From assembly GCF_015277855.1 (NCBI RefSeq), contig NZ_CP063812.1, positions 3,286,001 through 3,350,000 on the forward strand: a stretch of 64,000 nucleotides of DNA. The letters run 5' to 3'. The position numbers were made by a program, and so were the translations under genes. Positions 52,182-61,666 of this stretch are shown piece after piece (within the stretch, counting starts at the first letter, position 1; every line of letters begins with the position of its first letter). Source of the stretch: Microbacterium cremeum. Its GTDB lineage: Bacteria; Actinomycetota; Actinomycetes; Actinomycetales; Microbacteriaceae. The notes below the pieces were generated by a model that was given only the letters and a program-made list of their open reading frames with translations, ran no database searches and was not told the DNA's origin.

Positions 52182-54252
52182 TCGTGGGCGCGGGCGCGAA
52201 GCGCACCGTCACGTGCGTTCCGCGGCCCGGCACCGCCTCGACCCGCAGATCGGCATCGATGCTCGCGGCCCATTCGCGCATCGAGGTGACTCCGACCCCG
52301 ACAGTCCGTTCGAGTGGCATGCCGACGCCGTCGTCGTGCACCTCGAGCGCCGCGGTCCCGTTCGCCCGCGTGAGCCGGACCTCGATCCGGGTGGCACGTG
52401 CGTGGCGCACCGCGTTGACCAGTGCCTCGGAGGCGATGAGCAGCAGCGCCCGGCGCGTGCGGGCGTCCACCGCCGACACTCCCGACGCGGCGTGCAGGCT
52501 TAGCCGAGGGCCCGCATCGTCGAACCGCGCGAGGAGGTCGGCCAGCCCATCGGCCAGCTCGGCCTCCACCGGGTCGAGGACATGTCCTTTGGCCAGGCCG
52601 ATCAGCGCGCGTTCTCGCTCGCGGAGCTGCTCCTCGACGCGGCGCAGCATGTGTCCTGCCTCGCCAGCCTTCCCCTGGGCGAGGAGATTGGATGCCGCGG
52701 CGATGCTGTACCCGGCGCCGGCGAGTGCTGGTCCCATGCCGTCATGCAGTTCGCGACGCAGCACCCGGCGCTGCTCATGCTGCGCATCGACGAGCTCGAC
52801 TCGCGCGCGCTTGGCTCGCACGCCCGCCTCCGCCAGCTGGATGACCGCGGTGATCAGGCCTGCGATCCCCTCCAGCGCGGCCCGTTCCTCCGGCCGTACG
52901 GCGGCGCCGTCCGGCGGTGCCAGCCGCACCACGCCGGCGCTTTCGACGCCCAGAGGGATGACGGTCGCCCGGCCCGTCATGCGCCCCGACCTCTGGGGCT
53001 CGACGAGTGGAGAGCCGGGATCGATCTCGACGCCGTCGAATCCGAGCGACCTGCGGAGCGCACCCGCCAGTGCTCGAAGCCCCTCCGGACCGGAATCGAA
53101 CCCGCCGAGGCTGTCGCCGAGCACGGTCGCCAAGCCCGACGGGTCGTGCGTCGTGCCAAAGACGAGCAGGTCGATCCTTCGACGCACGATGGTGTGCACG
53201 GGGTGCAGGCCCACCGCGATGACGGCCGCGACGAGGAACACCGAGAACGTTCCGCCGTCGCCACCTGCGAGCGCGAGTAGCGAGGTCGCGAGGTGGTACG
53301 CCAGGACGGCCAGCACGGCCACAATGGCGGTGACAAGCACCCGGCTCACGGCAACGTCGACGCCCCGGAGCCGTCTATCCAGGCCCATCACGAGCACGGC
53401 GGCCGGGTAGAAGATCTGTCCCACGACGGGGGCGACCATCCCGAACTGCCAGACCGTCTCGGGGATCGTCATGGATTCCGGAAGCACCGTGGCCACGTAT
53501 GACAGCGTGAGGAACACGTGACCGAGGGTGAGCCATCCGAGCGGTCGACGTGATCCGCGCGCGCTGCCCGCATACCGATTGATCAGGATGCCGGCAGCGG
53601 CGACGGAGATGACGAGGGTGGTTGTCGTCGTCACGGCATACGCCGCAACGACGAAGGACTGGTACTGGGGCCACGGCAGCGCGAGCGGATTGGACGGAGT
53701 CGGCGCGGTCTGGTGCGTGATCGAGAGGAAGGTCGCCAGCATCGCGCAGATGCATGTCATCGGGATGAGCACACGCCCGAGAGAGCCTGGTCCGCGTCTC
53801 AGCAGCAGGAGCGGCACGATCGCGGTGAGGAAGGTGCCGGGCACGAAGCCCCATCCGGCCGTGTATGCGAGAAGACCCCACAATGGCAGCCCAGGAACCT
53901 GCTCGCCGAGGAGCCCGTACTGCACGCCGAACGCCGCCAGTCCCGAGCCGACGGCATGGGCGGCGAGAATGACGGCGACCGGCTGCGGGCGGCGCAGGAT
54001 CAGCACTGTGGCGACGGGCGCGTAGATCAGCGCGACCACGACGCCGATGTCGTCAAACCGGGATTGCACCTGCGCGGGCGCCTGTGACAAGAAAATGCCG
54101 GGAAGCGGCTCGGCGGGCAGCCGGAACACCCAGGACAGCACGACCGATGCTGCGGCCAGCCCCCACGACACGATGACCACCGAGACGGCGACGATCCAGC
54201 GCCGGCGAGTCGCGTTCGCGGCGACGCCGGCACGGGCGGGCGCGACGATCAC
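52156..54252 (-). CDS. Membrane sensor histidine kinase (NarL-partner, HisKA_3 type)
   Basis: 698 residues. About eight to ten membrane segments in residues ~15-375, a GAF-like cytosolic linker (~385-475), then the HisKA_3 dimerisation domain with the phospho-accepting His near 501 (RRELHDGMGPALAG) and a HATPase_c domain with N box (EALVNAVRHA, ~605-615) and G box (VHDDGVGMP, ~638-645). It should phosphorylate the response regulator at 56533. ATG overlaps the stop of the upstream degenerate kinase gene, so both are made together. Confidence 0.88.
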   Translation of the reverse strand: MIVAPARAGVAANATRRRWIVAVSVVIVSWGLAAASVVLSWVFRLPAEPLPGIFLSQAPAQVQSRFDDIGVVVALIYAPVATVLILRRPQPVAVILAAHAVGSGLAAFGVQYGLLGEQVPGLPLWGLLAYTAGWGFVPGTFLTAIVPLLLLRRGPGSLGRVLIPMTCICAMLATFLSITHQTAPTPSNPLALPWPQYQSFVVAAYAVTTTTTLVISVAAAGILINRYAGSARGSRRPLGWLTLGHVFLTLSYVATVLPESMTIPETVWQFGMVAPVVGQIFYPAAVLVMGLDRRLRGVDVAVSRVLVTAIVAVLAVLAYHLATSLLALAGGDGGTFSVFLVAAVIAVGLHPVHTIVRRRIDLLVFGTTHDPSGLATVLGDSLGGFDSGPEGLRALAGALRRSLGFDGVEIDPGSPLVEPQRSGRMTGRATVIPLGVESAGVVRLAPPDGAAVRPEERAALEGIAGLITAVIQLAEAGVRAKRARVELVDAQHEQRRVLRRELHDGMGPALAGAGYSIAAASNLLAQGKAGEAGHMLRRVEEQLRERERALIGLAKGHVLDPVEAELADGLADLLARFDDAGPRLSLHAASGVSAVDARTRRALLLIASEALVNAVRHARATRIEVRLTRANGTAALEVHDDGVGMPLERTVGVGVTSMREWAASIDADLRVEAVPGRGTHVTVRFAPAPTITPSTRAR

Positions 54253-56204
54253 GACGGCACCACCAGGTCGACGGCCACCGCACCAGGCCCCCAGGCGACC
54301 GGTCGGACACTGGCACCGGCATCCCGTGCCCTTTCCATGAGCCGCTGCCCGATCCGCTCCCCTGAGTGGCCCGAGCCAGCGATGCTCATCTCGATCCGCG
54401 TCAGCCCGCTTGCAGCGGTCACTCTCACGCGAATGTGGTCGACGGCGCGGTCTCTGCGCGCGGCGAGCACGGCGTCGGCGATGAGATGGTAAGCCAGCGC
54501 CATCCCCGACGAACTGGGTTCTCCCGCCGACTCGGCCACGTCGATGGCGATATGGGGACGATCGAACCGGCGGGCGAGTTCGGCCAATGCGCCCGGGGCA
54601 TCGCCGGCGTCGAGCGACCCAGGGAGGAGCGTGCGCGCGAGATCTCTCACCTCGCGCGTGACATCGCTGAGCGACTGCGCCGCGTCCTCCAGGAGGCTGC
54701 CCGCGTCACCAGGGCGCTCGTCGGCAAGGGCCTCCGCGCGCATCACCTGCTGCCGCGCCGAACGTACACCCGCCCCCACGCCGTCCTCGAGCTCGGAACG
54801 CACCAGGCGCCGCTCCTGCACCGCCACATCGAGCACTTGGGCCCGGGCCTTGTCGATCTCGCGGTTCACGTCGGCCAGACGCACTGCCAGGCCGAGCATC
54901 CCCGCGATCGACCGCAGCACGCGCGCAGTTCGGCGGTCCACCCGTCCGCCGGCGGCGCCGGCCACCGACAAGGTTCCCGAGGGACCGTCGGGCCCGGGTA
55001 AGGGGATCCTCAGCGCTCTGGTCGTGGCGACTCGCGGGCCCGCCGTCGCGGCGACGCCGTCCGGCTGTCCGCTCACGATCTCGACCGCGACGAGTCGAAG
55101 TGATTCGCGCAGCGCGCGGGCGATGCGGTCCAGCACGTCGACTTCCGGTGCCTCGACGTCTTCACCGGAGGACGAGAGCTCGCGCCCGAGCGCCTGAAGC
55201 AGGGCTTGCGGCTCAGCAGACCGTCCGTAGGCGAGCTGGTCGACCGCCCGCTGCACCCACCGGCGCGCGGGCTCGATTGCCAGTGCCAAGCCGGCGACCG
55301 CGAACATGCCGGCGGTCGTCGGCGTCACCGGGGCGAGTTCGGCCACTGCGGTGACGATCGCGACGAACGCGACCACGAGCGACAGTACAAGCAGCACCCA
55401 GAAGACGACACGCGCCAGTGAAACATCCACAGGCGCACCCTCTCGCGTGAGCCCCGTCAGCAGCAGCACGGCGGCCAGCAGGATGACTGCTGCGGGAAGG
55501 ATGGTCGCGGTCAGCGCCGTCAACGCGTCGGGAATCCCGATGTCGGCATAGCCGGGCACTGCGGCCAGCAGCACCGACCACTGTGCCACGACGAGCCAGC
55601 CCGCGGCGTCACGCCGCGAGCCCTCGCCTGTCCACCACGCGTGGATGAGCGCGACCCCCCCGGCGAGCGCCGCCCCCACCCATACGATCGCCGCAGTGGT
55701 CACCATGCCCGGCCACACGCCGTCCAGGAGCAGGTCTACCAGCGTCGTCGACCAGAAGAGCAGGGATGCTGCCACGCCGCCGGCGAGCAAGCTGCGCCTA
55801 GGCGAGACCACGCCGATGCCCAGCACGCTCACGACGATCAGCGCTCCCGGCATCCATGCGGTTCCCATCACCACGGCTGCCGCACCCAAGCCTGAGGTCG
55901 CATCCTGGTCTGCCACGAGCACCGTGATGCCGCACCCGACAGCCGCTACTGCGCACACGAGGCCGACGACGTCCATGCGCCGGCGCAGCAGCAAGGCCGC
56001 GGTGGCGCCCAGCGCGAGCGCGCCGCTGACGAGCGACACCGGCAGACGGGATGCGTCAGGGGTCGCAGTGACGAGCAAGAGGGTGCCCGTGACGGCGGCC
56101 AGCGCGGCCGTCACAAGGACGATCACACCGAGGGCAGCAGAGATGCGTTGAGGCGCCGTGGAGTTCAGCGCAGGCGCTCCCGGCCCGCGGTCCCGATCCG
56201 TCAT
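54249..56204 (-). CDS. Degenerate histidine-kinase-like membrane protein (pseudokinase)
   Basis: 651 residues with the same layout as its downstream partner: about ten membrane segments (~20-325), linker, then a HisKA_3-like coiled region. The His is replaced by Glu: VRSELEDGVGAGVRS near residue 471, where the family has ELHDG. The C-terminal ATPase part lacks the N box (LIADAVLAARRDR) and the DxGxG G box (SIAGSGHSGE). It is therefore unlikely to autophosphorylate. It probably partners the canonical kinase as a sensory or scaffold subunit. It opens a two-gene operon divergent from the response-regulator gene. Confidence 0.8.
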   Translation of the reverse strand: MTDRDRGPGAPALNSTAPQRISAALGVIVLVTAALAAVTGTLLLVTATPDASRLPVSLVSGALALGATAALLLRRRMDVVGLVCAVAAVGCGITVLVADQDATSGLGAAAVVMGTAWMPGALIVVSVLGIGVVSPRRSLLAGGVAASLLFWSTTLVDLLLDGVWPGMVTTAAIVWVGAALAGGVALIHAWWTGEGSRRDAAGWLVVAQWSVLLAAVPGYADIGIPDALTALTATILPAAVILLAAVLLLTGLTREGAPVDVSLARVVFWVLLVLSLVVAFVAIVTAVAELAPVTPTTAGMFAVAGLALAIEPARRWVQRAVDQLAYGRSAEPQALLQALGRELSSSGEDVEAPEVDVLDRIARALRESLRLVAVEIVSGQPDGVAATAGPRVATTRALRIPLPGPDGPSGTLSVAGAAGGRVDRRTARVLRSIAGMLGLAVRLADVNREIDKARAQVLDVAVQERRLVRSELEDGVGAGVRSARQQVMRAEALADERPGDAGSLLEDAAQSLSDVTREVRDLARTLLPGSLDAGDAPGALAELARRFDRPHIAIDVAESAGEPSSSGMALAYHLIADAVLAARRDRAVDHIRVRVTAASGLTRIEMSIAGSGHSGERIGQRLMERARDAGASVRPVAWGPGAVAVDLVVPS

Positions 56205-56354
56205 GGGTCCTCCGCAGTGAACCAGTGTGTCGTGCGCCGGGCCCGAAATCCAGGGATCGGTGTCCCGAACACTCGGGTCACGGGGACCTCACGCGCGGGA
56301 TGCCGGGACTTCTAGCGTTGGACGGGTTGAGCGAGATCGGACCGAGGAGGAACG

Positions 56355-56468
56355 GTGGCGAAGCGCAGCGGGACTTTCCGAGTACGCCGAGCCCGCGTCG
56401 CGATCGCCATCGCGGCCGCAGCCACCGCCGCCCTGGGGGGATGCACGTCGGCGGCACTGTGCGGATGA
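56355..56468 (+). CDS. 37-residue truncated or mini lipoprotein
   Basis: GTG 56355 has an excellent ribosome site (GAGGAGGA). The product is a lipoprotein signal peptide (Arg-rich start, AIAIAAAATAALGGC lipobox) that ends only eight residues after the Cys (TSAALCG). It is either a remnant of a longer lipoprotein or a minimal lipopeptide. A second short frame (56465-56536, 23 residues, MNHAASTLGDRNPASRRAGK) starts in its stop codon and in turn ends in the response-regulator ATG. Confidence 0.45.
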   Translation: MAKRSGTFRVRRARVAIAIAAAATAALGGCTSAALCG

Positions 56469-56532
56469 ACCACGCGGCCAGTACGTTGGGCGACAGGAAC
56501 CCCGCGAGCCGACGCGCCGGAAAGGACACGCG

Positions 56533-57234
56533 ATGACGGATGCCGAGCCCGGTGCGATCCGCGTGCTCATAGTCGATGACCACCCCGTGTTCGCGTTCGG
56601 CCTCGCCAGCTACCTCGCATCGATCGACGGATTCGACGTTGTCGGCAGAGCCGGATCGGAGGACGATGCCGTCGAGGCAACGGCATCCCTCCGACCGGAT
56701 GTCGTGCTCATGGACCTCGACCTCGGCACGGGCTCGGGCATCGAGGCGACGCGCCGCATCGTCCGCGCCAACCCCGAGGTCGGGGTGCTCATCGTGACCA
56801 TGCTCGGCGACGATGACTCCGTGTTCGCCTCCCTCCGCGCCGGTGCCCGCGGCTACATCCTCAAGGGCGCCGCGCCGACCGAGGTCGAACGGGCGGTGCG
56901 CGCCGTCGCCGACGGCGACGTGTTGCTAGCGGCTGACGTCGCACGCCGCGCGGTGGCCCTGCTCAGCGGCGCGCGCACGGCGGGCCCCGTCGTGTTCCCC
57001 GAACTGACCGACCGTGAGAGGGAGGTGCTCGATCTCGTCGCCCGCGGCTATGACAACTCCGCGATCGCACGCCGCCTCGTTCTGTCGTCCAAGACGATCC
57101 GCAACTACCTCTCCGGCATCCTGAGCAAACTCGGAGTGGCCGACCGCAGCGCCCTGATCGTCCGGGCGCGCGAAAGCGGCCTCGGGCAAGACGATACGGA
57201 CGGGATTCCAAGCGGCACTGCGGCAGCAGGTTGA
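56533..57234 (+). CDS. NarL/FixJ-family response regulator
   Basis: 233 residues from ATG 56533 (AAAGGA, 6-nt spacing). Receiver domain ~8-125 with acidic pocket Asp15/Asp16, phospho-accepting Asp61 (VVLMDLDLG), Thr in IVTMLGDDD and Lys in YILKGAAP. LuxR-type helix-turn-helix ~165-225 (LTDREREVLDLVARGYDNSA, then SSKTIRNYLSGILSKLGV). It is divergent from the kinase/pseudokinase operon and is the obvious output of that system. Confidence 0.92.
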   Translation: MTDAEPGAIRVLIVDDHPVFAFGLASYLASIDGFDVVGRAGSEDDAVEATASLRPDVVLMDLDLGTGSGIEATRRIVRANPEVGVLIVTMLGDDDSVFASLRAGARGYILKGAAPTEVERAVRAVADGDVLLAADVARRAVALLSGARTAGPVVFPELTDREREVLDLVARGYDNSAIARRLVLSSKTIRNYLSGILSKLGVADRSALIVRARESGLGQDDTDGIPSGTAAAG

Positions 57235-57465
57235 GTGCCTTGGAAGGCAACTCTTCCTCGAATCTGGAGGGACATGTTCCCTGGGGAAACCCCCAGTGGT
57301 CCACGGTTGTGCGGAGACGGAGGATCGTTTCGGTCTCGTCTGCGTCTGCGTCCAGCCGTGGGCAAGATGCCCACGGGCGGTCCTCTGGCTCGCCTCATCG
57401 ACGAGACGTTGCACGAAACAGCAGTCGTAGCTCAACCGTTGCCGACTGTTGCCACGATGAAATGG

Positions 57466-57492
57466 AAAAATCCCTGATGATCAGGGATTTTT
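57466..57492 (-). terminator. Intrinsic terminator of tRNA-Ser
   Basis: 12-bp perfect stem AAAAATCCCTGA with its complement and a TGA-sequence loop; on the minus strand it begins one base after the CCA end of the tRNA gene and carries a T tract. Confidence 0.85.
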
Positions 57493-57493
57493 C

Positions 57494-57584
57494 TGGCGGT
57501 GACGGTGGGATTTGAACCCACGGTAGGGGGTTACCCTACACAACTTTTCGAGAGTTGCACCTTCGGCCGCTCGGACACGTCACC
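57494..57584 (-). tRNA. tRNA-Ser (anticodon CGA)
   Basis: 91 nt on the minus strand including an encoded CCA. Acceptor GGTGACG pairs with CGTCACC; anticodon arm CAACT-CTCGAAA-AGTTG gives CGA; a long variable arm (TGTAGGGTAACCCCCTAC) and the T arm GTGGG-TTCAAAT-CCCAC fit a class II serine tRNA reading UCG codons. Confidence 0.95.
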
Positions 57585-57661
57585 GTCGTCCAGTTTACGA
57601 CACACGGGCGGATGCCGCGAATCGGCGCAGGCTCTCCCTCTGGCGGTGCGGGACCAGCGGC

Positions 57662-58576
57662 TCACGCGTCGAGGAACGGCTGGTGGTGATACCCGGTCGG
57701 ATCCAGCACGGCGACGGTCGACTCGGGCACCTCGAGGAACACCCCGGGCAGGTCGTTGAGTGGCTCCGACACGACGACCTGGGCGTGATCGCCGAAGAGC
57801 GACAGCCGCTGCGCATCGGGGTACATCGTCCGCAGCGTCGGCACATCGGCCGAGTGGAAGAGCGTGCGCGAGCGCCCCTGCGACGAGTAGCGGAACGCCC
57901 AGAGCGTCTCGCCGTCCGACACGGCGATCGTCCCCTGCATCGGGAACTGCACGCCGGCGGCGTGGCCCGCCTCTTCGACCCGGCGGATCGCGGCGCCGAC
58001 CGCCGTGACCGGGTCGTCGGCGAGACCGAACGAGAGCGCGAGGTGGAAGAGCATCTCGGTGTCGGTCGTCCCCTGGATCGACGGATACAGCGCCGGGTCC
58101 ACAGCGAGCGCGAGCTCGCGCTTGATCGTGCTGAACTGCGAGATCGCCCCGTTGTGCATGAACAGCCAGTTGTCGTGGCGGAAGGGGTGACAATTCGTCT
58201 GCTGGATCGGCGGCCCCGCGGCCGCGCGCACGTGCGCGAAGAAGAGCGGACTGACGACCGCCCGGCTGATCTCTCGCAGATTCTGGTCGTTCCACGCCGG
58301 CTCGATGCTGCGGAACACGAACGGATGCCGCGACCCCGCGGCCGTGCCCACGCCCTCAGAGGCTCCGCCCGTCCCGGCGGCGGCGCCGGGAGAGGGCGTG
58401 GCGACCGTCGGATCCTCCCCTCCGGCGGGGTACCAGCCGAAGCCGAAGCCGTCGCCGTTGACCGTCTCGGCGCCCAACGGCGAATTCTGCGACATGGCGA
58501 CGACCGAGTGCTTCGCATCGAGGATCAGGGCGGCCGGCTGCAACGGCTCTCCCGTGTATGCCAGCCAGCGGCACAT
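57662..58576 (-). CDS. Class II glutamine amidotransferase (YafJ/EgtC-like)
   Basis: 304 residues. Starts Met-Cys (MCRWLAYTGEP), giving the N-terminal nucleophile Cys after Met removal. Further class II glutaminase landmarks: NGDGFGFGWYP, FFAHVRAA, CHPFRHDNWLFMHNGAI and GTTDTEMLFHL. These proteins hydrolyse a gamma-glutamyl amide; partners or acceptors vary (EgtC removes glutamate in ergothioneine synthesis). No egt genes are adjacent, so the substrate is open. AGGAG 5 nt before the ATG. An insert rich in Gly/Ala (~52-85) is unusual. Confidence 0.87.
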   Translation of the reverse strand: MCRWLAYTGEPLQPAALILDAKHSVVAMSQNSPLGAETVNGDGFGFGWYPAGGEDPTVATPSPGAAAGTGGASEGVGTAAGSRHPFVFRSIEPAWNDQNLREISRAVVSPLFFAHVRAAAGPPIQQTNCHPFRHDNWLFMHNGAISQFSTIKRELALAVDPALYPSIQGTTDTEMLFHLALSFGLADDPVTAVGAAIRRVEEAGHAAGVQFPMQGTIAVSDGETLWAFRYSSQGRSRTLFHSADVPTLRTMYPDAQRLSLFGDHAQVVVSEPLNDLPGVFLEVPESTVAVLDPTGYHHQPFLDA

Positions 58577-58703
58577 GGCAACTCCTGTCCGTCGTGGTCG
58601 CAGCGCGCGGGGGCGCTGCCGCCATGGTAGGGCCGGGGCGTGCGGACCGCATCCCTTCCGCACGCGGTATCCGCAGCATCCGTCGCCCTGCGAGACTTGC
58701 TGC

Positions 58704-59657
58704 ATGGCCGTCATCGAGAACTCGAAAGTCACCATCGTCGGCGCCGGCAGCGTCGGCTCGAGCACGGCGTACGCGGCGCTCATCCGCGGCTCCGCACGCC
58801 ACGTCGCCCTCTACGACATCGCGACCGCACGCGTCGAGGCCGAAGTGCTCGACCTCGCTCACGGCACGCAGTTCACCGGATCGAGCGACATCACCGGCGG
58901 CAGCGACCTGTCGGTCGTCGAGGGCTCGCACGTCGTCGTGATCACGGCCGGCGCGAAACAGGATCCCGGCCAGACCCGGATCGAGCTCGCCGGCGTCAAC
59001 GCCGGGATCATGAAGAAGATGATGCCGCAGCTTCTCGAGGCGGCCCCCGACGCCATCTACGTCATCGTCACCAACCCCTGCGACGTCCTCACGGTGCTCG
59101 CGCAGGACGACACCGGCCTGCCGCCCGAGCGCATCTTCGCGTCGGGCACGGTGCTCGACACGTCGCGCCTGCGGTGGAAGCTCGCCGAACGCGCCGGCGT
59201 GTCGACCGGCAGCGTCCACGCGTACATCGTCGGCGAGCACGGCGACACCGAGTTCCCGCTGTGGTCGAAGGCCACCATCGGCACGGTTCCGATCCTCGAG
59301 TGGGTGACGCCCCGCGGCGACCGCATGACCGTCGAGGAGCTCGACCAGATCGCCATCGACGTGCGCGACGCCGCCTACAAGGTCATCCAGGGCAAAGGCG
59401 CCACGAACTACGCGATCGGCCTGTCGAGCGCGCGCATCGTCGAAGCGATCCTGCGCGACGAGCACGCGGTGATGCCGGTCTCACCGGTGCTGCGCGACTT
59501 CCACGGCGTCGACGGCGTCGCCCTGTCGGTGCCGTCGGTGGTCAGCGCCGCCGGCGCCGTGCCGGTGCGCGAGACGCGGTTCGATGCTCGTGAGCTCGAC
59601 CTCTTCCACCGCTCCGCCACGGCCCTGCGCCAGGTCGCCGACTCGCTGCGCAGCTGA
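58704..59657 (+). CDS. ldh: L-lactate dehydrogenase
   Basis: 317 residues. Rossmann motif VTIVGAGSVGSSTAYA; the mobile-loop KQDPGQTR has Gln at the specificity position (lactate rather than malate) and the catalytic Arg; catalytic His in YIVGEHGDTEFPLWS; NPCDVLT and DTSRLRWKLAE complete the active site. It interconverts pyruvate and L-lactate with NAD(H). No strong Shine-Dalgarno before ATG 58704. Stands alone, divergent from the amidotransferase gene. Confidence 0.93.
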   Translation: MAVIENSKVTIVGAGSVGSSTAYAALIRGSARHVALYDIATARVEAEVLDLAHGTQFTGSSDITGGSDLSVVEGSHVVVITAGAKQDPGQTRIELAGVNAGIMKKMMPQLLEAAPDAIYVIVTNPCDVLTVLAQDDTGLPPERIFASGTVLDTSRLRWKLAERAGVSTGSVHAYIVGEHGDTEFPLWSKATIGTVPILEWVTPRGDRMTVEELDQIAIDVRDAAYKVIQGKGATNYAIGLSSARIVEAILRDEHAVMPVSPVLRDFHGVDGVALSVPSVVSAAGAVPVRETRFDARELDLFHRSATALRQVADSLRS

Positions 59658-59819
59658 CGCCGGATCGCCCACCGCGTCGCGCGCTCCGTCGGACGTACGG
59701 GCGGAGCGCTCGGCCCGCCGGGTATCAGCCGGCCCTCGCGCCGCTCCTCCTCTTCGACGGAACGTCCGAGCGCGGGCAGCACGTCGGCGCACGTTCCGTC
59801 CACACGGAAGGAGCGCACG

Positions 59820-60206
59820 ATGCCCTCGACATCCCTCACCGACTATCAGGTGCTCAGCGACGGCAACTTCACCCTGCGCGGAGTCCCGGTGACCGGCGAG
59901 CCGCAGGAGAAGACCCTCGCATTCGCCGTGCCGGACGACATGCACATCAGCACGGCACTCGCACGCCGGCCCCTCCTCGCGTTCAAGGTCCGGCCGTTCC
60001 AGGACTCCACCCTCGATGTGATCTTCGACGGCGAGAACATCCTCTCCACGAGCTTCGACACGAGTCACACCAGAACGTACTGGGAGGCGGTCGATCTGTC
60101 GGGGCCGCTGAAGCAGCATCCCAGCACGGTCTCGATCAGGTTCCTGGTCTTGAACGGCCGAGCTCGATTCGGCGACGTGGTCATGTGGTACCAGATCAAT
60201 CGATGA
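59820..60206 (+). CDS. Small protein of unknown function
   Basis: 128 residues; AAGGAG 6 nt before ATG 59820. No signal peptide or membrane span. The alternation of hydrophobic and polar residues (LAFKVRPFQDSTLDVIFDG, VSIRFLVLNGRARFGDVVMW) suggests a beta-sandwich. No family recognised. Followed by a strong terminator, so it is a single-gene unit. Confidence 0.75.
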   Translation: MPSTSLTDYQVLSDGNFTLRGVPVTGEPQEKTLAFAVPDDMHISTALARRPLLAFKVRPFQDSTLDVIFDGENILSTSFDTSHTRTYWEAVDLSGPLKQHPSTVSIRFLVLNGRARFGDVVMWYQINR

Positions 60207-60207
60207 T

Positions 60208-60236
60208 GACGGATGCCTCGACCCGAGGCATCCGTC
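60208..60236 (+). terminator. Hairpin terminator
   Basis: GACGGATGCCTCG (60208-60220) and its perfect complement (60224-60236) with loop ACC, immediately after the stop at 60206. Confidence 0.7.
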
Positions 60237-60272
60237 GCGGGCGATGTCGCTCCCCCGCCGTACAGTGAAGCC

Positions 60273-61643
60273 ATGGCCGCAGCCCGACGCCCGACGCAGA
60301 CCGCGCCCTATCGCTGCACCGAGTGCGGCTGGACCACGATCAAATGGGTCGGGCGCTGCGGCGAGTGCCAGCAGTGGGGAACGGTGGTCGAGGCCGCCGA
60401 GCAGACGGGCATCACGCGCTCGGTGACTCCGGTGTCGCCGGGCGCGGCGCGCGCGGCGCGGCCCATCACGCACATCGACACCACCGATGCCCCCCGGCGC
60501 ACGACCGGCGTCGGCGAGTTCGACCGGGTGCTCGGGGGCGGGCTGGTGGCGGGCGCCGCGATCCTGCTGTCGGGCGAGCCGGGCGTCGGCAAGTCCACGC
60601 TGCTGCTCGAGGTCGCGGCGCAGGCCGCGCGCGCGGGGCGGCGCGTGCTGTACGCCAGCGCCGAGGAGTCCACCGCCCAGGTGCGCCTGCGCGCCGAGCG
60701 CACCGGCGCGCTGCACGACGAGTTGTACCTCGCGAGCGAGACCGACCTCGCCACGATCCTCGGGCATGTCGACGAGGTCTCGCCCGACCTCCTCATCGTC
60801 GATTCGGTGCAGACCGTGTCGTCGGCGATGTCGGAAGGCATGGCGGGGCATCCGTCGCAGGTGCGCGAGGTCGCGGCGACGCTCATCCGCGTCGCGAAGG
60901 ATCGCGGGCTCCCCACGATCATCGTGGGCCACGTCACGAAGGACGGGTCGATCGCCGGCCCGCGCATCCTCGAGCACCTGGTCGACGTCGTGTGCCAGTT
61001 CGAGGGCGACCGGCAGACGTCGCTGCGGTTCGTGCGGGCGCTCAAGAACCGCTTCGGCCCGACCGACGAGGTCGGATGCTTCGACATGACAGGCGCCGGC
61101 ATCGCCGAAGTCCCCGACCCCAGCGCGCTCTTCCTCGGGCACGGCAGCAGCGAGCCCGGCACCTGCGTGTCGATCGCGCTCGAAGGCCGCCGCGCGATGC
61201 CCGTCGAGGTGCAGGCGCTCACGATCGACACGAAGGCGCCCAACCCGCGGCGCATCGTCAACGGCGTCGACGCGGCCCGCGTCGCCACCGTCCTCGCGGT
61301 GCTCGAGAAGCGCGCGGGTGTCACGACGTCCGACAAGGACGTCTACGTGTCGACCGTCGGCGGCGTGCGGTTCACCGAGCCCGCCGCCGACCTCGCGATC
61401 GCACTCGCGGTCGCGGGCGCCGTGAAAGGCTGGTCGATCCCGCGCCACATCGCCGCCGTGGGCGAGCTCAGCCTCGCCGGCGAGGTGCGTCCCGTGACGC
61501 AGGCCGCGCAGCGCCGCGCCGAGGCGGCGCGGCTCGGCTACCGCGACCTCATCGACGACCGCTCCGGGCGCCTGCGCGGCGCCCTCGGCGACGTGCAGGC
61601 CCGCGCGAAGGGCGCGCCGGGCGATGACGTGCCCGAGTTCTGA
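60273..61643 (+). CDS. radA: DNA repair protein RadA
   Basis: 456 residues, normal length. N-terminal C4 zinc finger (YRCTECGW ... GRCGECQQW), RecA-like ATPase with Walker A GEPGVGKST and Walker B DLLIVDSVQ, the RadA signature KNRFG (LKNRFGPTDEVG) and a C-terminal Lon-protease-like domain (~270-450). It is a DnaB-type helicase/branch-migration factor in homologous recombination. ATG 60273 chosen as the zinc finger starts 14 residues later. Isolated gene; core genome. Confidence 0.96.
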   Translation: MAAARRPTQTAPYRCTECGWTTIKWVGRCGECQQWGTVVEAAEQTGITRSVTPVSPGAARAARPITHIDTTDAPRRTTGVGEFDRVLGGGLVAGAAILLSGEPGVGKSTLLLEVAAQAARAGRRVLYASAEESTAQVRLRAERTGALHDELYLASETDLATILGHVDEVSPDLLIVDSVQTVSSAMSEGMAGHPSQVREVAATLIRVAKDRGLPTIIVGHVTKDGSIAGPRILEHLVDVVCQFEGDRQTSLRFVRALKNRFGPTDEVGCFDMTGAGIAEVPDPSALFLGHGSSEPGTCVSIALEGRRAMPVEVQALTIDTKAPNPRRIVNGVDAARVATVLAVLEKRAGVTTSDKDVYVSTVGGVRFTEPAADLAIALAVAGAVKGWSIPRHIAAVGELSLAGEVRPVTQAAQRRAEAARLGYRDLIDDRSGRLRGALGDVQARAKGAPGDDVPEF

Positions 61644-61666
61644 CGAAGCAGGAACACCCGGCGCGG

